Assembly: GCA_030704615.1 (NCBI GenBank)
Contig: CM060733.1
Coordinates: 49,412,001-49,476,000, forward strand
Source: Takakia lepidozioides
Lineage: Eukaryota > Streptophyta > Takakiopsida > Takakiales > Takakiaceae
Length of the DNA: 64,000 bases
Direction of reading: 5' to 3'
Part shown: piece after piece, positions 14,601 to 25,500 of the stretch
Layout: each line of letters begins with the position of its first letter
How positions within the stretch are numbered: position 1 is the first letter of the stretch
Position numbers and translations under genes: made by a program
The notes under the pieces: generated by a model
The model's database searches: none
Told to the model about the DNA's origin: nothing
What the model saw: only the letters and a program-made list of their open reading frames with translations

Positions 14601-15957
14601 GCACAGGGAAGTGGAGAAGTTGAAGCTCTCAGAGATGACCTGCCGACAAGGTGTTATTGCTGTTGCCAAAATGTAAGTCCTTGAGTTAGACTTAGTAGCT
14701 TCCCCTCATTCGTGATGTCGGAGGATGAAAGTGACGAAAGGCTGTGGGAGAAAGAAATGAAATGATAATTTACAACGTCCATGGGAAGCTCAAAGAGCTT
14801 ATGGGACAAGTGAAAGCATGAAACAAGAAATAGAGAGGGCCCTCCACAAGCAGCCCGAAGGGAAATGAAATGAAATGAACTGGGAATGAAGAGTGAAATG
14901 TTGGAGAATATCAAGACAGTGGGAAAATACTCATGAAATGGTAATAGAGTGGGTTGCCGAAAGGTTGGAAACTGATTGTCTTGGGCACTTCTGTCCTCCC
15001 CCACCTCAAAAAACCTACTCGCCTTTATCCTCTGTTATATTAGCTTATACAGTTCAAGGTTGCTCCCAGGCTTCAGTAGGATCCTGGGGAGGTTTAAGGA
15101 GGTATGGTTGGGTATGGCATGGATTGCAAACAGCATCTACGGAGTGCATGATGAGGTGAAAGATAAGGCATTTGAGCTAGAAATGAGCTGGATCTGCGAA
15201 GAAAGCAACCGTGAACACCAACGGGTCTGTTCCTTTCATTTGTCTACTTGTCTTGTTCAGATGCAATTCCATGTAAGCTGTTTCTGCAGTCTGTTTAGCT
15301 CCCCTATCTCGTGTGTAAGTAGTCGGCAGTGCAATCAGAGCCACTATTTCACATTGGAATTAACCAAAGGACTACATTCTTCTAGAGTGTAGAGTACTAG
15401 AGTGGGAGCTGTCAGATTAAGATGTGTGATATTCATTGAGGGAATGTTGGAACGAATATTTTCCTAGGCTGACATCAATATGAACCCCTCAACCAACATA
15501 GTCGTCAAACCCTTTCAGTTGTGGGCAGCATTGTTAACTCAGTAAGGCCAATTTGCGGTGCACATATTAATAGCTATCTCTCTCCTGTTCAGAACCAGCA
15601 CTCTCTTTGCCTGCACTTTTTTCATGTTACTGAGCAGATCCTAGAGACTATAGCTCTCAGGGAAATTGAAGAACTCCAGAATGACTGCCTTGTGACTTCT
15701 AAAGGCTTACTGGAGGATGGAAGTTCACTGTCAGTGGAAGATACTCCTGACCTTTAATGAACAGAGACTGAAGCATGCCATTACTCCATGGAACCAACGG
15801 GAAACAACCCATCAATAGGATCTGTGTAATTTTAAATGCATGCATGTACAAAGTGTTTACAGAAGGGGGTGAGGAAATTCAGGTGCCATTAGGTGTGCTG
15901 CATCAGGCAAAGGTTACTGCCAAAGCTGCACAGGACGAGGACATGGATGCTGATTAG
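11678..15957 (+). CDS. PAG1: 20S proteasome subunit alpha type-7 (PSMA3 orthologue), one frameshifted exon
   Basis: Structural alpha subunit of the 20S proteasome core ring; it is not itself proteolytic. Exons: 11678-11698, 12093-12175, 12652-12691, 12859-12942, 13211-13284, 13605-13691, 13960-14044, 14562-14672, 15134-15224, 15883-15957. Exon 1 codes only MSSIGTG. It joins to [20 protein letters not shown], the proteasome alpha signature, and the C-terminus is DEDMDAD as in plant PAG1. All other exons join in phase. Exon 8 does not: it is two bases short relative to the family, around 14606-14610. The residues before the break (expected [13 protein letters not shown]) are poorly conserved, whereas everything after it ([18 protein letters not shown]) is excellent. 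The gene is therefore damaged, carries a sequence error, or is spliced differently there. Its 3' end was duplicated downstream (20439-21195). It is head-to-head with IleRS. Confidence 0.88.
11755..11910 (+). repeat. LINE-tail scrap and degenerate tandem copy of PAG1 exon 1
   Basis: The region around PAG1 exon 1 (about 11600-11735) is repeated at about 11785-11910. The second copy has the same order of CTTTCTTG-type tract, GTGCAGCCATGA, GGCACT and CTCTAGCCTTGTC, but the exon is scrambled to ATGACCAGCGGGGCACTTGG. Between the copies lies GTTATAAAGTACCAATTCAT, the 3' tail of the LINE family also seen at 43.8 kb. Both are in PAG1 intron 1. Confidence 0.6.
14265..14365 (-). repeat. Dispersed repeat copy (pair of 6208-6300)
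   Basis: This is the reverse-complement counterpart of the repeat in the IleRS intron. It lies in PAG1 intron 7 and is flanked by GAGAGA tracts. Confidence 0.6.
14740..14900 (-). mobile_element. LINE 3' tail in PAG1 intron 8
   Basis: On the minus strand it reads TCCCATAAGCTCTTTGAGC, TGGACGTTGTAAATTATC and TTCATTTC repeats. This is the same 3' terminus as the LINE fragments at 5.9 and 43.8 kb. It is non-coding and 5'-truncated. Confidence 0.65.
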
Positions 15958-17220
15958 CCAGGAGCTGTTGCATGTGAGGGGCCATTGTAACTAAGGGGTC
16001 ACTGATGGGGGTCTCTACGAATGCAACTAGCTGCCACTTGAAGCATGCAATGGACCTCAAAATCAGCAAACCGGTTATTGAGGCGAGGGTCCACCAAGAG
16101 ACACCCTTTCTCTTCCAACAAGGGTCGTGCCTGCACCTTTTCAGAAGCCAAGGTTAAATTAGCCAGAAAGAAAAACTCCTAAGGACAACACGTGCTCTAA
16201 AGAAATGTGCTTTGGCTAAACATTGTGGGCACAATACACCCTACACCGAATGGGGAAAAACAGATAAAATGCACAAGCTTTACTTTGAACCCAGAACAAA
16301 ACTGAAGCCTTACCCATGCAGTCAGGCACTGCTCTCATTTGGGACACTTTATATCAATTGACTTGCCCACCCCTGCTTATGATGGAGCAGTGAGGGAGGG
16401 AGATAAACCTCATCAGTTTAACTGAGAATGCAAAAAGCAAAAGAAGCTGAAGGCATTCCCTTACATATTCAGTGAGGCACTGCTCTCCTTTGGGGTGGTT
16501 GATGTCAATGGCCTTGCGACCTGTGATGAGCTCCAAAAGGACCACCCCAAATGAATATACATCTGCCTTGTCAGTGATTTGTCCACTTTGAGTGTACTCA
16601 TGTGCCAAATACCTGTTCAGAGCACAACCAACAACCCACGACTTTTCTAAGTACATCACGACTGTTTAGAGGACTTCAGAGATTTTAAATTGACCAAAGG
16701 AAAACACCCGCACTCTGCTCATTTATGCACGAAGTCACCTCAGGATACTCTTTCCTTCAGGAGAATAGGAGATTACCCCAAAAGTACCAATCACTCGGGT
16801 TTCCACACCACAGTCACCATCCGGCTGCCACCGTGCAAGCCCAAAGTCTCCAACCTGAGATCAAGGGACCACAAATAAAAAGTAACTGAAACATGCATCT
16901 TTGCAGGTAACCAAACAAAACAGAGTCAAATGCACAGGATTCATGAAGTGGAATTTCTGAGAATGCATTCTGATGGAACTACTGTGTGGGTGTGACAAAT
17001 ATATGATCAAGAACTGTATTAGCATTCTAATGAAGGATTTGTGCACTGGCAAGGATGCCAATGCTCAGCAGCCATATATGATGGCATGGCACACATCAGG
17101 GCAAGCCAAATGGAGCTTTGATTCCGTGTGGTTCTCTTCTGCTGCGAATGGAGAGTACAAAATGATGCCACTTTTCACCACACTTGCATATTCACAAACA
17201 CAGATGTAATAAAAAACCAC
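15231..17220. repeat. Segmental duplication, copy A (internally deleted)
   Basis: Nearly identical to copy B (20439-24801). The match starts at the shared TCCTTTCATTTGTCTAC, eight bases inside PAG1 intron 9. It runs through PAG1 exon 10 to about 15995, then jumps to sequence equivalent to 23411 in copy B, so about 2.2 kb including kinase exon 11 is missing. It ends near 17220 (equivalent to about 24801) at the AGATGTAATAAAAAACC segment. A second deletion removes kinase exon 7. Confidence 0.88.
15996..17220 (-). pseudogene. Partial duplicate of the USP-kinase gene (exons 8-10 only)
   Basis: Carries copies of kinase exon 10 (about 15998-16135), exon 9 (16465-16612) and exon 8 (about 16773-16856) with their splice borders. 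Exon 7, which holds the HRD catalytic loop, has been cut out: the intron jumps from the equivalent of about 24326 to about 24537. Exon 11 is also missing. Conserved residues have changed: the APE motif reads AHE, and the exon 9 end reads TEY instead of TEW. With no N-lobe, no catalytic loop and no start it cannot make a kinase. It is the decayed arm of the segmental duplication. Confidence 0.85.
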
Positions 17221-17819
17221 GGCCCTTTTAATCAAATTAAAAGGTTTCACAAAGGTGGAAAAAATAACCACCGAGGGGGGCCGTGGAGGCTAACCCTAGT
17301 GAACCTGCCAAGTAGGTAGCGAAAGGAGAGATGTAGGAAAGAGCAGAAAGGGTGCCATAGCAGCTATGATGAAGCCAATGCTAAGGAGGAGATAGGGAGA
17401 AATGAGAGAGACTAGAGAGGGCTGAAGCTAAGAGGGGAGCCAAGCAGAAGAAAGGAACTCTTAAAACTACGAAAGGCCCGAAGCGAGAGTCGAAGAGGAA
17501 CTGGGGGAACACTCTGCAGCAGCAGTAATGATGTAACAAGATGATCCGAGGCTGCGAAGGGAGCTGAGTGGTGAAGAGCCAGCGAAGCGAATTTCCAGGT
17601 ATCAGAACTTGAGCTGAGCTCTGAATTTTGGATCTCTTGCTTCCTTGTGGCGCCAATTAAAATCTGAGTTCTCCCCGTCACCATGTCTGCTTCCTTGGTG
17701 GATGCTTCCTCGTCACCTCCTTGCGACCTACATTACAACTAATCTGCAAATTGTGTGAATCTTGTTTGCTGACTCACAGAGCATCTGAACTGGCGTATGC
17801 AAACAGGGACAACAAAGGT
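17221..17819. other. 5' flank of the CR-like gene
   Basis: Unique sequence between copy A and the CR-like start codon. It opens with a short inverted repeat (CTTTTAATC ... AATTAAAAG at 17225-17242) followed by a purine-rich stretch. Another ATG (17684) opens a 19-codon frame that closes before the chosen start, so it could be an upstream ORF or part of an alternative first exon. No gene is recognised here. Confidence 0.4.
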
Positions 17820-20335
17820 ATGGCGGGGGAGATTTTCATTTTAGACTTAGCCGGCACCCAGATCTTCAAGGTGCATGGGCCAAGGACAGTCAGGGACGTT
17901 TTGAAGGCTATTCCGCATGAGGGTAATTTGTTCGATGAAGGCGGATTTTTGTTGCTTGACCGCGATACCCTGGAGGAAGGATCCTATATCTTTAAGCATC
18001 TTGATATTCCTCCCCCAGGTGCGCGACGGTCTGCACTTGAGGAGAACTTGAGTAGATCTGTATTTTCTCGAAATGTATTTCCTCTCGTGCCTATGTTTTG
18101 TAGTCTGAAGCATAGTATGTAGTCTAAACCAGTGCCGGAGGTTTCTGTCCCCTCTAAAGGACAGTCCAATTGCTCTTCGTGCTCTCGTGCAGGTAATCTC
18201 TCTGAGGAACAGTGGCTACGACAACGTTTGGAAGGCTTTCGTGGTACTCCTACAGAAGGCGCAGTCTCACACCCAAGCTCAGAGAGGTATGGGGCATTGG
18301 TTCCTTGTGCAATACGGGGATGGGAGATCAGGCATTTGATTGAAGAATATGTTGAGGCAGCTGGCAAAGCGCGTGGCAGGTACCAGGCTATCAATAGTCC
18401 ACTAAGGGATTGTCCTACCAATGAGGTGGAAACACAGTCTGTTTGCCATATTATTCTCGCCGGTGTGAAAGAGTTTCTGGAAGAAAAGTATCGATTGCAT
18501 GAATCCATGAAAGTTCTTCGAGGTATCGATCTGTCAGTCAAAGACATCTGGGAACAGAAGCAGAAACCAGTGCAAATGTGCTCACGAATGAGCTCGCAGG
18601 GCAAAACTCATATCCTGATTTTGTGGTATTAAAGGGTTTAAAATGCCTCATGGTAGGAGAGGTGAAGAGACTCGGATATTTTGGGAATAGCACAACAGAA
18701 CCTATCCCTAACCTGTACCGGGCTTTTGAAAGTGCTGAGCCCTGGGAGTGGCCACCAAAGGCGAGAAACGTTCTCTTGCAAACATTCAATTATATGGTGG
18801 TCAACAAAAATGGTTATGGAATGATAACGTCGGCGGATTGGACTTTTCTTCTCAAGCGAGCAGATCCTGAATTATACATCAGTGAGGGGATCCGATGGAC
18901 TGGGGACAGTCCGACATTGGTTGCGGCCCTTGCCTGGCTGATAGATTCAGCTTTGGTTGACGAGACGTCATTCGAACTTGAAATGGGTTTGGATAAGCTT
19001 TCTCCCTCAGACTGGGGAGGTGATGATGGAGCAGGATCCAGCCAAGACCCAGATAACCATGGTGGCGGACCAGATTATCGACCCCCGAGGAGGGAAAATA
19101 ACGATCCAGATTGTACACCCCGAGGAGATCTGAGCGACCTAGCGACCCCAAGAAAAGGTAAAATTGAGCCATTGACGAGTTAAGAAGAAGGAAATGCATG
19201 CAAAATAAACATTGTGATTGGGCCAAGTAACCATGGTAGCGGACCAGATTATCGACCCCCGAGGAGGGAAAATAACGATCCAGATTGGACACCCCTGAGG
19301 AGATCTGAGCGACCTAGCGACCCCAGGAAAAGGTAAAAATTGAGCCATTGACGAGTTAAGAAGGAGAAGGAAACGCTAGCAAAATAAACATTGTGATTCG
19401 GCCTTTGGTTTTACCCATCTCAACCTGGAGACACATGTATCAACTACATGCTTTAAGGAAATGACAGTGAACTTGTTTAGAGTCAAGAGTAAGTACATAA
19501 TTAACAAAAGATTGCAACTGGCCTTTGTGTACCGAGACTACATCAGGAAGAAGTGAGTGGAAACTTGTACATTATTTAGTAATATCTAATACTATGTTAT
19601 CGAATTACAGGACGAGTGATATGCAGGAGACAGCTGCATGCATGTTACATTTGGAGAGGCACCCCTTTGCTGTGGGATGGAGCGGGGCTGCCGTACATGG
19701 CAGGGTTGAGGGCCACCGGGTGGTAGTCAAACTCACACCAAAAGGCTCAGAACGTGCTATGGTAAGCCTTTTCACTTTTGCTGGCATCTCCTTCTTTCAG
19801 AAATCTATTCTATTTTTGTTCTGCTGGCCCATATTATGTGTTTGTTGTGCAGGCTCTTATAAATGAGATTTGTGTTTATCAGAAGCTTATGAAGTATTGG
19901 GGGACTATCGTGTCAGCTCTTATCTCATATGGGACAACTGTGAATGGCACGATAGTGTTCATTGCGACAGACCTTATCAAAGGTCATGAACTTGGATTTG
20001 GTAAGGTTGTACATACAACAAGATAATTGTCCTGTTATATTGTCATTTCTCTGTTTCAAAAGTACCTAGCATTCTAGTAGCGTGCTAATCTGTTGGATGC
20101 ATGGTTTTGTCCAGGAAAGGTGACCCCAGAAGTTGCGAGTGCAACAGTTGAAGCCCTTCGGGTCATACATAACTCCGGCATACTTCATGGGGACATCCGG
20201 AGAAGCAACATATTGGTATTGGGTGAAGGACAGGAAGTTCATTTTATTGATTTCGGGTTTTCTCGGGACATCAAGAGCTCTGAAGATTGCAAGAGAGAGC
20301 ATGCAGAGTTGCAACACATTCTTGGTTTGGAATGA
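17820..20335 (+). CDS. Crinkler-like (CR) protein: header, PD-(D/E)xK nuclease-like and protein kinase domains
   Basis: Six exons assemble into a 574-residue open frame: 17820-18018, 18133-18487, 18571-19157, 19547-19761, 19853-20000, 20115-20335 (1725 nt, GT-AG introns). Residues 1-66 form a small beta-rich, possibly ubiquitin-like header. Residues about 150-330 resemble a restriction-endonuclease fold: D201 in YPDF, E215-V-K217, and a downstream Q255xxxY259. Residues about 415-574 form a short kinase: GWSGAAVHG glycine loop, K442 in VVVKL, E457, HGDIRRSN catalytic loop (D528, N533) and DFG (547-549). It ends soon after the DFG helix, as such kinases do. The header-nuclease-kinase order matches Crinkler-type effectors of oomycetes, fungi and some plants. 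Those proteins can act in the host nucleus; the role here is unknown. The ATG at 17820 is preferred but uncertain. Intron 2 (83 nt) is inferred because it restores the frame. The gene lies exactly between the two duplication copies. Confidence 0.72.
19054..19408 (+). repeat. 174-bp tandem duplication across the CR-like exon 3 donor
   Basis: Copy 1 starts at 19054 and copy 2 at 19228; both start TAACCATGGT and run through CAGATTATCGACCCCCGAGG, a GAAAAGGTAAAA splice donor and TTGAGCCATTGACGAGTTAA. Copy 2 has a one-base insertion. The exon 3 donor used in the model is in copy 1 (19158), because an in-frame stop follows it at 19181. The second donor is left inside the intron. Confidence 0.85.
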
Positions 20336-21097
20336 AATTGGACATATGTAAGGCCTCATGAATGAGAAGGGTAAATCCAGATGTTCTTTTCCCTTTTCTG
20401 TCTGTTGTTCTCTCGCTGAGGTATCAAAATTCGTCTCATCCTTTCATTTGTCTACTTGTCTTGTTCAGATGCAATTCCATGTAAGCTGTTTCTGCAGTCT
20501 GTTTAGCTCCCCTATCCCTCAAGTGTGTAAGTAGTCGGCAGTGCAATCAGAGCCACTATTTCACATTGGAATTAACCAAAGGACTACATTATGCTAAAGT
20601 GTAGAGTACTAGAGTGGGAGCTACCAGATTAAAATGTGTGATATTCATTGAAGGAATGTTGGAACGAATATTTTCCTAGGCTGACATCAATATGAACCCC
20701 TCAACCAACATAGTCGTCAAACCCTTTCAGTTGTGGGCAGCATTGTTAACTCAGTAAGGCCAATTTGCGGTGCACATATTAATAGCTATCTCTCTCCTGT
20801 TCAGAACCAGCACTCTCTTTGCCTGCACTTTTTTCATGTTACTGAGCAGATCCTAGAGACTATAGCTCTCAGGGAAATTGAAGAACTCCAGAATGACTGC
20901 CTTGTGACTTCTAAAGGCTTACTGGAGGATGGAAGTTCACTGTCAGTAGAAGATACTCCTGACCTTTAATGAACAGAGACTGAAGCATGCCATTACTCCA
21001 TGGAACCAATGGAACAATCCGTCAATAGGATCTGTGTAATTTTAAATGCATGCATGTTCAAAGTGTTGCATTTACAGAAGGGGGTGAGGAAATTCAG

Positions 21098-21183
21098 GTG
21101 CCATTAGGTGTTCTGCATCAGGCAAAGGTTACTGCCAAAGCTGCCCAGGACGAGGACATGGGTGCTGTTGCATGTGAGGGGCC
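21098..21183 (+). pseudogene. Orphan copy of PAG1 exon 10
   Basis: Same [20 protein letters not shown] coding as the true last exon (15883-15957). A small deletion removes the MDAD end and stop, so the frame runs on (GAVACEGPL) before stopping. No upstream PAG1 exons accompany it. It arises from copy B of the duplication. Confidence 0.85.
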
Positions 21184-21195
21184 ATTGTAACTAAG

Positions 21196-22536
21196 TTCCT
21201 ACAACAACTTATGAATTAAATAGATTATGTGGAAAGTAGCCCTCTCACCATATTCCTTCTGTTAAGCTCCATGTTAGTGAGATTCACATGCACAGATGTC
21301 CAGAAGAATTTTCTTTGGGTTTAGATTCAGATGCTATTGTGCAAGGATTCCAAGTTCAATCACCGCCCAGCTTAAGAATTTCTGGGGCACTTCTCATGCT
21401 TTTCTGGTTCTGACTACATTTGCAAACCAGGGATGTCAATAGCCCATGCAAGAGATTTGCATACATCAATCAATCCACAATAGTCCCCATGAATTTAGAA
21501 TGTCTTGCTGTAGGTTGTGAAAGGGTAGGTTCCCTGATGCATCTCCCTGATGGACTGTCAACATTGCATTCCAAGCACCACCTTAGCATTCCATGGGGAG
21601 AAATGCCAATGTTGCTGGGAATGACAATCCCTGCACGTCCAGAGTTATCCCAGACTTCGGGAATGTGAAAGGCCTTCAGTGGCACTGAGAACTACAAAGA
21701 TGCAAGTGCAAAGTCAGCAGAGCCCTGCCATTCGCAAACAGCTGAATACGTGGGGTACTAGAACTAACAGCCCTCTAACAGTGTCACTTCCCAAATCCGC
21801 AAATGTGCCATGGAATGTATTCCTGGCCCATTACATAGGCCAACTATAAGTGCCCTCCAGATAAATGGCAAATTCGAAGAGTTTTCGTTGTCATGTCTTT
21901 AACATGGTCCTTCCTGCAATTATTTTATCAATCCAGACATCTAACTGCAGGGCAGGAATCCTGCAACATTTTCCAACTCAACCTATAACAATGTTTCATA
22001 CTTCCCAAAGAAGCCACCCTATCACCATCACAACCTGTCTAAATGGTCAAAATGAGATTTCGGACAAGCACAACTGAAACCAACTCACAACAGGCACAAC
22101 CCATTTAATCATACACATTGTATTACAGAGGATAATGATCTTTTCCCCAAAGACATTATGATGCTTTTCCTTCCATAAAGGTAACTGTCATGCCTTCCGC
22201 AAACCTTGATTAGATTGAAGTAATGTACATAATTGGGAAACCCAAGTACATGCAAGCAGTTCACACCTGACGGCAAGGGCCACAAGCTATGGTGGGTCGA
22301 ACCACTACCTAGGAGACGGAAAACTGAGGTGTTGTGAAGGGTCAACGTTGACCCCAGTATCTATACATCTAGTCAGTATGATTCAAACAGGAGCTCTCAG
22401 AAATGTCTCCGTCATTCATAACCTGTGTCTCAGCAAAACTACTATACAAAGCTGCCAGGTGCACCACACTCATCAGAAAGGAAATCTGGTTAGTGCACAC
22501 TTGCAGGCCAAGACTAGTGTGTCATTGCTCGTTGCC
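21196..22536. other. Intergenic, kinase 3' flank
   Basis: No gene, RNA or mobile element recognised. It should contain the kinase 3' UTR and polyadenylation region. It has no counterpart in copy A. Confidence 0.4.
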
Positions 22537-25500
22537 TTACTTCTGCCTTCTGGATGCTAAAGGCCTCATTGATTGGGTTCCCACTAACGGGGTCAAAAGT
22601 GTCTCGTTACCTTCAGCAGCATGTCTATCCAGACTAATATGATCCAAAGAGCCCTTACCAGCAGTGCAGCTTTCATTAGGGGAGGTTAAGGCGTGGTTGT
22701 AAATGCCTTTCTCCATGTAAGCAGCTTTCAAGGCCTCGTAGCTCAATTTCCCACTGTGAGAAACCAGAGGTTCTGCTACAGGCTTACCCCTGTAATTTCT
22801 GGTGGTTGGGCTCAACTTTAAGGGACCACTCTGCGACAAGCTGCTCAGCTTGCCACTGGGACTCGAGTAACTCGATTGATGGTTGCTTGGGGGACTGATC
22901 TCCGAGAAAAGCTGCAAATCCTGTCGGCCTGAAGACCCCATCACCTGCCGTCTGCTGCCAGGGTGATCATAAGAAGACCTACCAGAAATAAAAGATGATG
23001 ATGGAGAGCCACTAGCATCAAGCATCATCTCACCCTCAAGCATCCGCAGCACCTGCCGTCATGGAACAAAGACTCCTTCAGCAACAAACAGTGTTGTCTA
23101 TTTACAAAACAAAACGGAGGTTTCCTCACGGCTCCACAAATTTTCGGGACTTCAAGTAGAAGATGAATCAACTGCTGCCAGTATTAGCTATTGTGCACCA
23201 TCAGCCATGTCCAAGAGAAGAGTTATCTAAGTATACAGAGGGCGGGTTTGGATTATACACAGAGTTGATATAAGCCATGTCATGCGTGGGAACCATTGTG
23301 ACCTGTTTTGGAGTGGCACCTTATTGGATGATTCTGTAAGGAACTCAGTACTGAAGAGTGAAACCACTCCTTTGCTGATAGCTTTTAGGCAAGGACCAAC
23401 CTGTGACATGCGAGGTCGCTGATGGGGGTCTCTACGAATGCAACAAGCTGCCACTTGAAGCATGCAATGGACCTCAAAATCAGCATACCGGTTCTTGAGG
23501 TGAGGGTCCACTAAGAGACACCCTTTCTCTTCCAACAAGGGTCGTGCCTGCACCTTTTCAGAAGCCAAGGTTAAATTAGCCAGAAAGAAAAACTCCTAAG
23601 GACAACGCGTACTCTAAGGAAATCTGCTTTGCCTAAACATTGTGGGCACAATACACCCCACAGCGAATGGGGAAAAACGGATAAAATGCACTGCTCTCTC
23701 TTCATATCATTTGACTTGCCCACCCACGCTTAGGATGGAGCAGTGAGGATGGGAAATAATCCTCATCAGTTACTGAGAATGCAGAAAGAAAAAGAAGCTG
23801 CAGGCATTCCCTTACCCATTCAGTGAGGCACTGCTCTCCTTTGGGGCGGTTGATGTCAATGGCCTTGCGACCTGTGATGAGCTCCAAAAGGACCACCCCA
23901 AATGAATATACATCTGCCTTGTCAGTGATTTGTCCACTTTGAGTGTACTCAGGTGCCAAATACCTGTTCAGAGCACAACCAACAACCCATGACTTTTCTG
24001 AGTACATCACAACTATTTAGAGGACTTCAGAGATTTAAATTGATCAAAGGAAAACACCCGCACTCTGCTCATTTATGCACGAAGTTACCTCAGGATACTC
24101 TTTCCTTCAGGAGTATAGGAGAATAGGAGATTACCCGAAGGTACCAATCACTCGGGTTTCCACACCACAGTCACCATCCGGCTGCCACCGTGCAAGCCCA
24201 AAGTCTCCAACCTGAGATCAACGGACCACAAATAGTAACTGAAACATGCATCTTTGCAGGTAACCAACAAAACTGTCAAATGCACAGGATTCATGAAGTG
24301 GAATTTCTGAGAATGCATTCTGATGGAGAATAGGTGGAATATGTACATACCATCGGTTCAAAGTCATGGGTGAGCAGAATGTTGTTAGGACGCAAGTCAC
24401 GGTGCACTATGCAACCGACACGGCACTCCTCATGCAGGTAGCGCAGCCCACGTGCAGCCCCAATGGCTATCTTCTGGCGGGACTGCCATTCTAAGGGGCC
24501 CCTATCTTGGCCTGCACAAACAAATACATGCCACAACTACTGCGTGGGTGTGACAAATATATGATCAAGAACTATGTTTGCATTCTAATGAAGCATTTGT
24601 GCATGGACTGATCAAGGCAAGGATGCCAATGATCAACAGCCATATATGATGGCATAGCACGCATCAGGGCAAGCCAAATCAAGCTTGATTCTGTGGAGTT
24701 CTCTTCCGCTGCGAATGGAGAGTACAAAATAGCATTATCAATGCCACTTTTCACCCTTATTTCCACACTTGCATATTCACAAACACAGATGTAATAAAAA
24801 ACCAGACCCATATTTAACTCTGGCTTCAACACAAGGAAAGACAAACAAGATCAGTAGGGCATCAGCAACTGCTGACCTCCAAGGAAGTGCTTGCCTGTGA
24901 GTGGTTGATGTGAGAGCCTACTAAACTCTGAACTGACATTTGAGGTAACCAAACATTAAGAGAGAGCCACATCCAAGGTAAAGAGAGCATTGGAGATCAA
25001 AACAAAGGCCCCAGCACAAAAACCTCAAGGAATAGAAACAATGTGCTCTTGACATGCTTGCTGTAGTCATAGATCTGGCGCCCAGCTTGGGAGGGACAAG
25101 AGGGAACCCAGCACTGGGACTTACCTTGGTGTAAACAATGGGTTCAAGGGAACTTGTATGCTTAACTTTGTTTTGTTTGGACATTCTTCATGCTTCTGAC
25201 ATGGCCTTAGATACTTCAGCCTTCAAGTAAGCTTCATCTAGCAGGGCCAGTTCTTCCTGCCTAATATTCACGTGCTCGAGAATCTCCTCTACCTTTTTCC
25301 ACCAGCACTAAGCCTGTTTAACACGTCAATCTTGCTTCCAAGAAATATAGTCGAAAATCTCAAGGTGTCTGGTATTAGGGCATGCAATTCAACTGACCCC
25401 ACCATCTGACATGAATGCATCACGTCAGTATGCCAAACTCGTCCCGCACAGCCACATTAGCTGTTCTAGAGCTCGCTGACATGGTCTCTTTTACACAATA

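Larger units (their letters stand above)
20439..24801. repeat. Segmental duplication, copy B
   Basis: Matches copy A at 20439-21195 (PAG1 intron 9 and exon 10 copy) and 23411-24801 (kinase exon 10 to intron 6). The section 21196-23410 is absent from copy A. This copy keeps the intact kinase exons and only a broken PAG1 tail, the reverse of copy A. Confidence 0.88.

Noticed and set aside
15521-15757. A 78-codon frame identical in protein between 15521-15757 and 20733-20969
   Set aside because: It has no ATG start (GTG), lies in PAG1 intron 9, and its conservation is explained by the recent segmental duplication.
18122-18632. Stop at 18122 and frame change near 18570 as evidence that the CR-like gene is a pseudogene
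   Set aside because: Introns 18019-18132 and 18488-18570, both GT-AG, remove them and keep one open frame of 574 residues.
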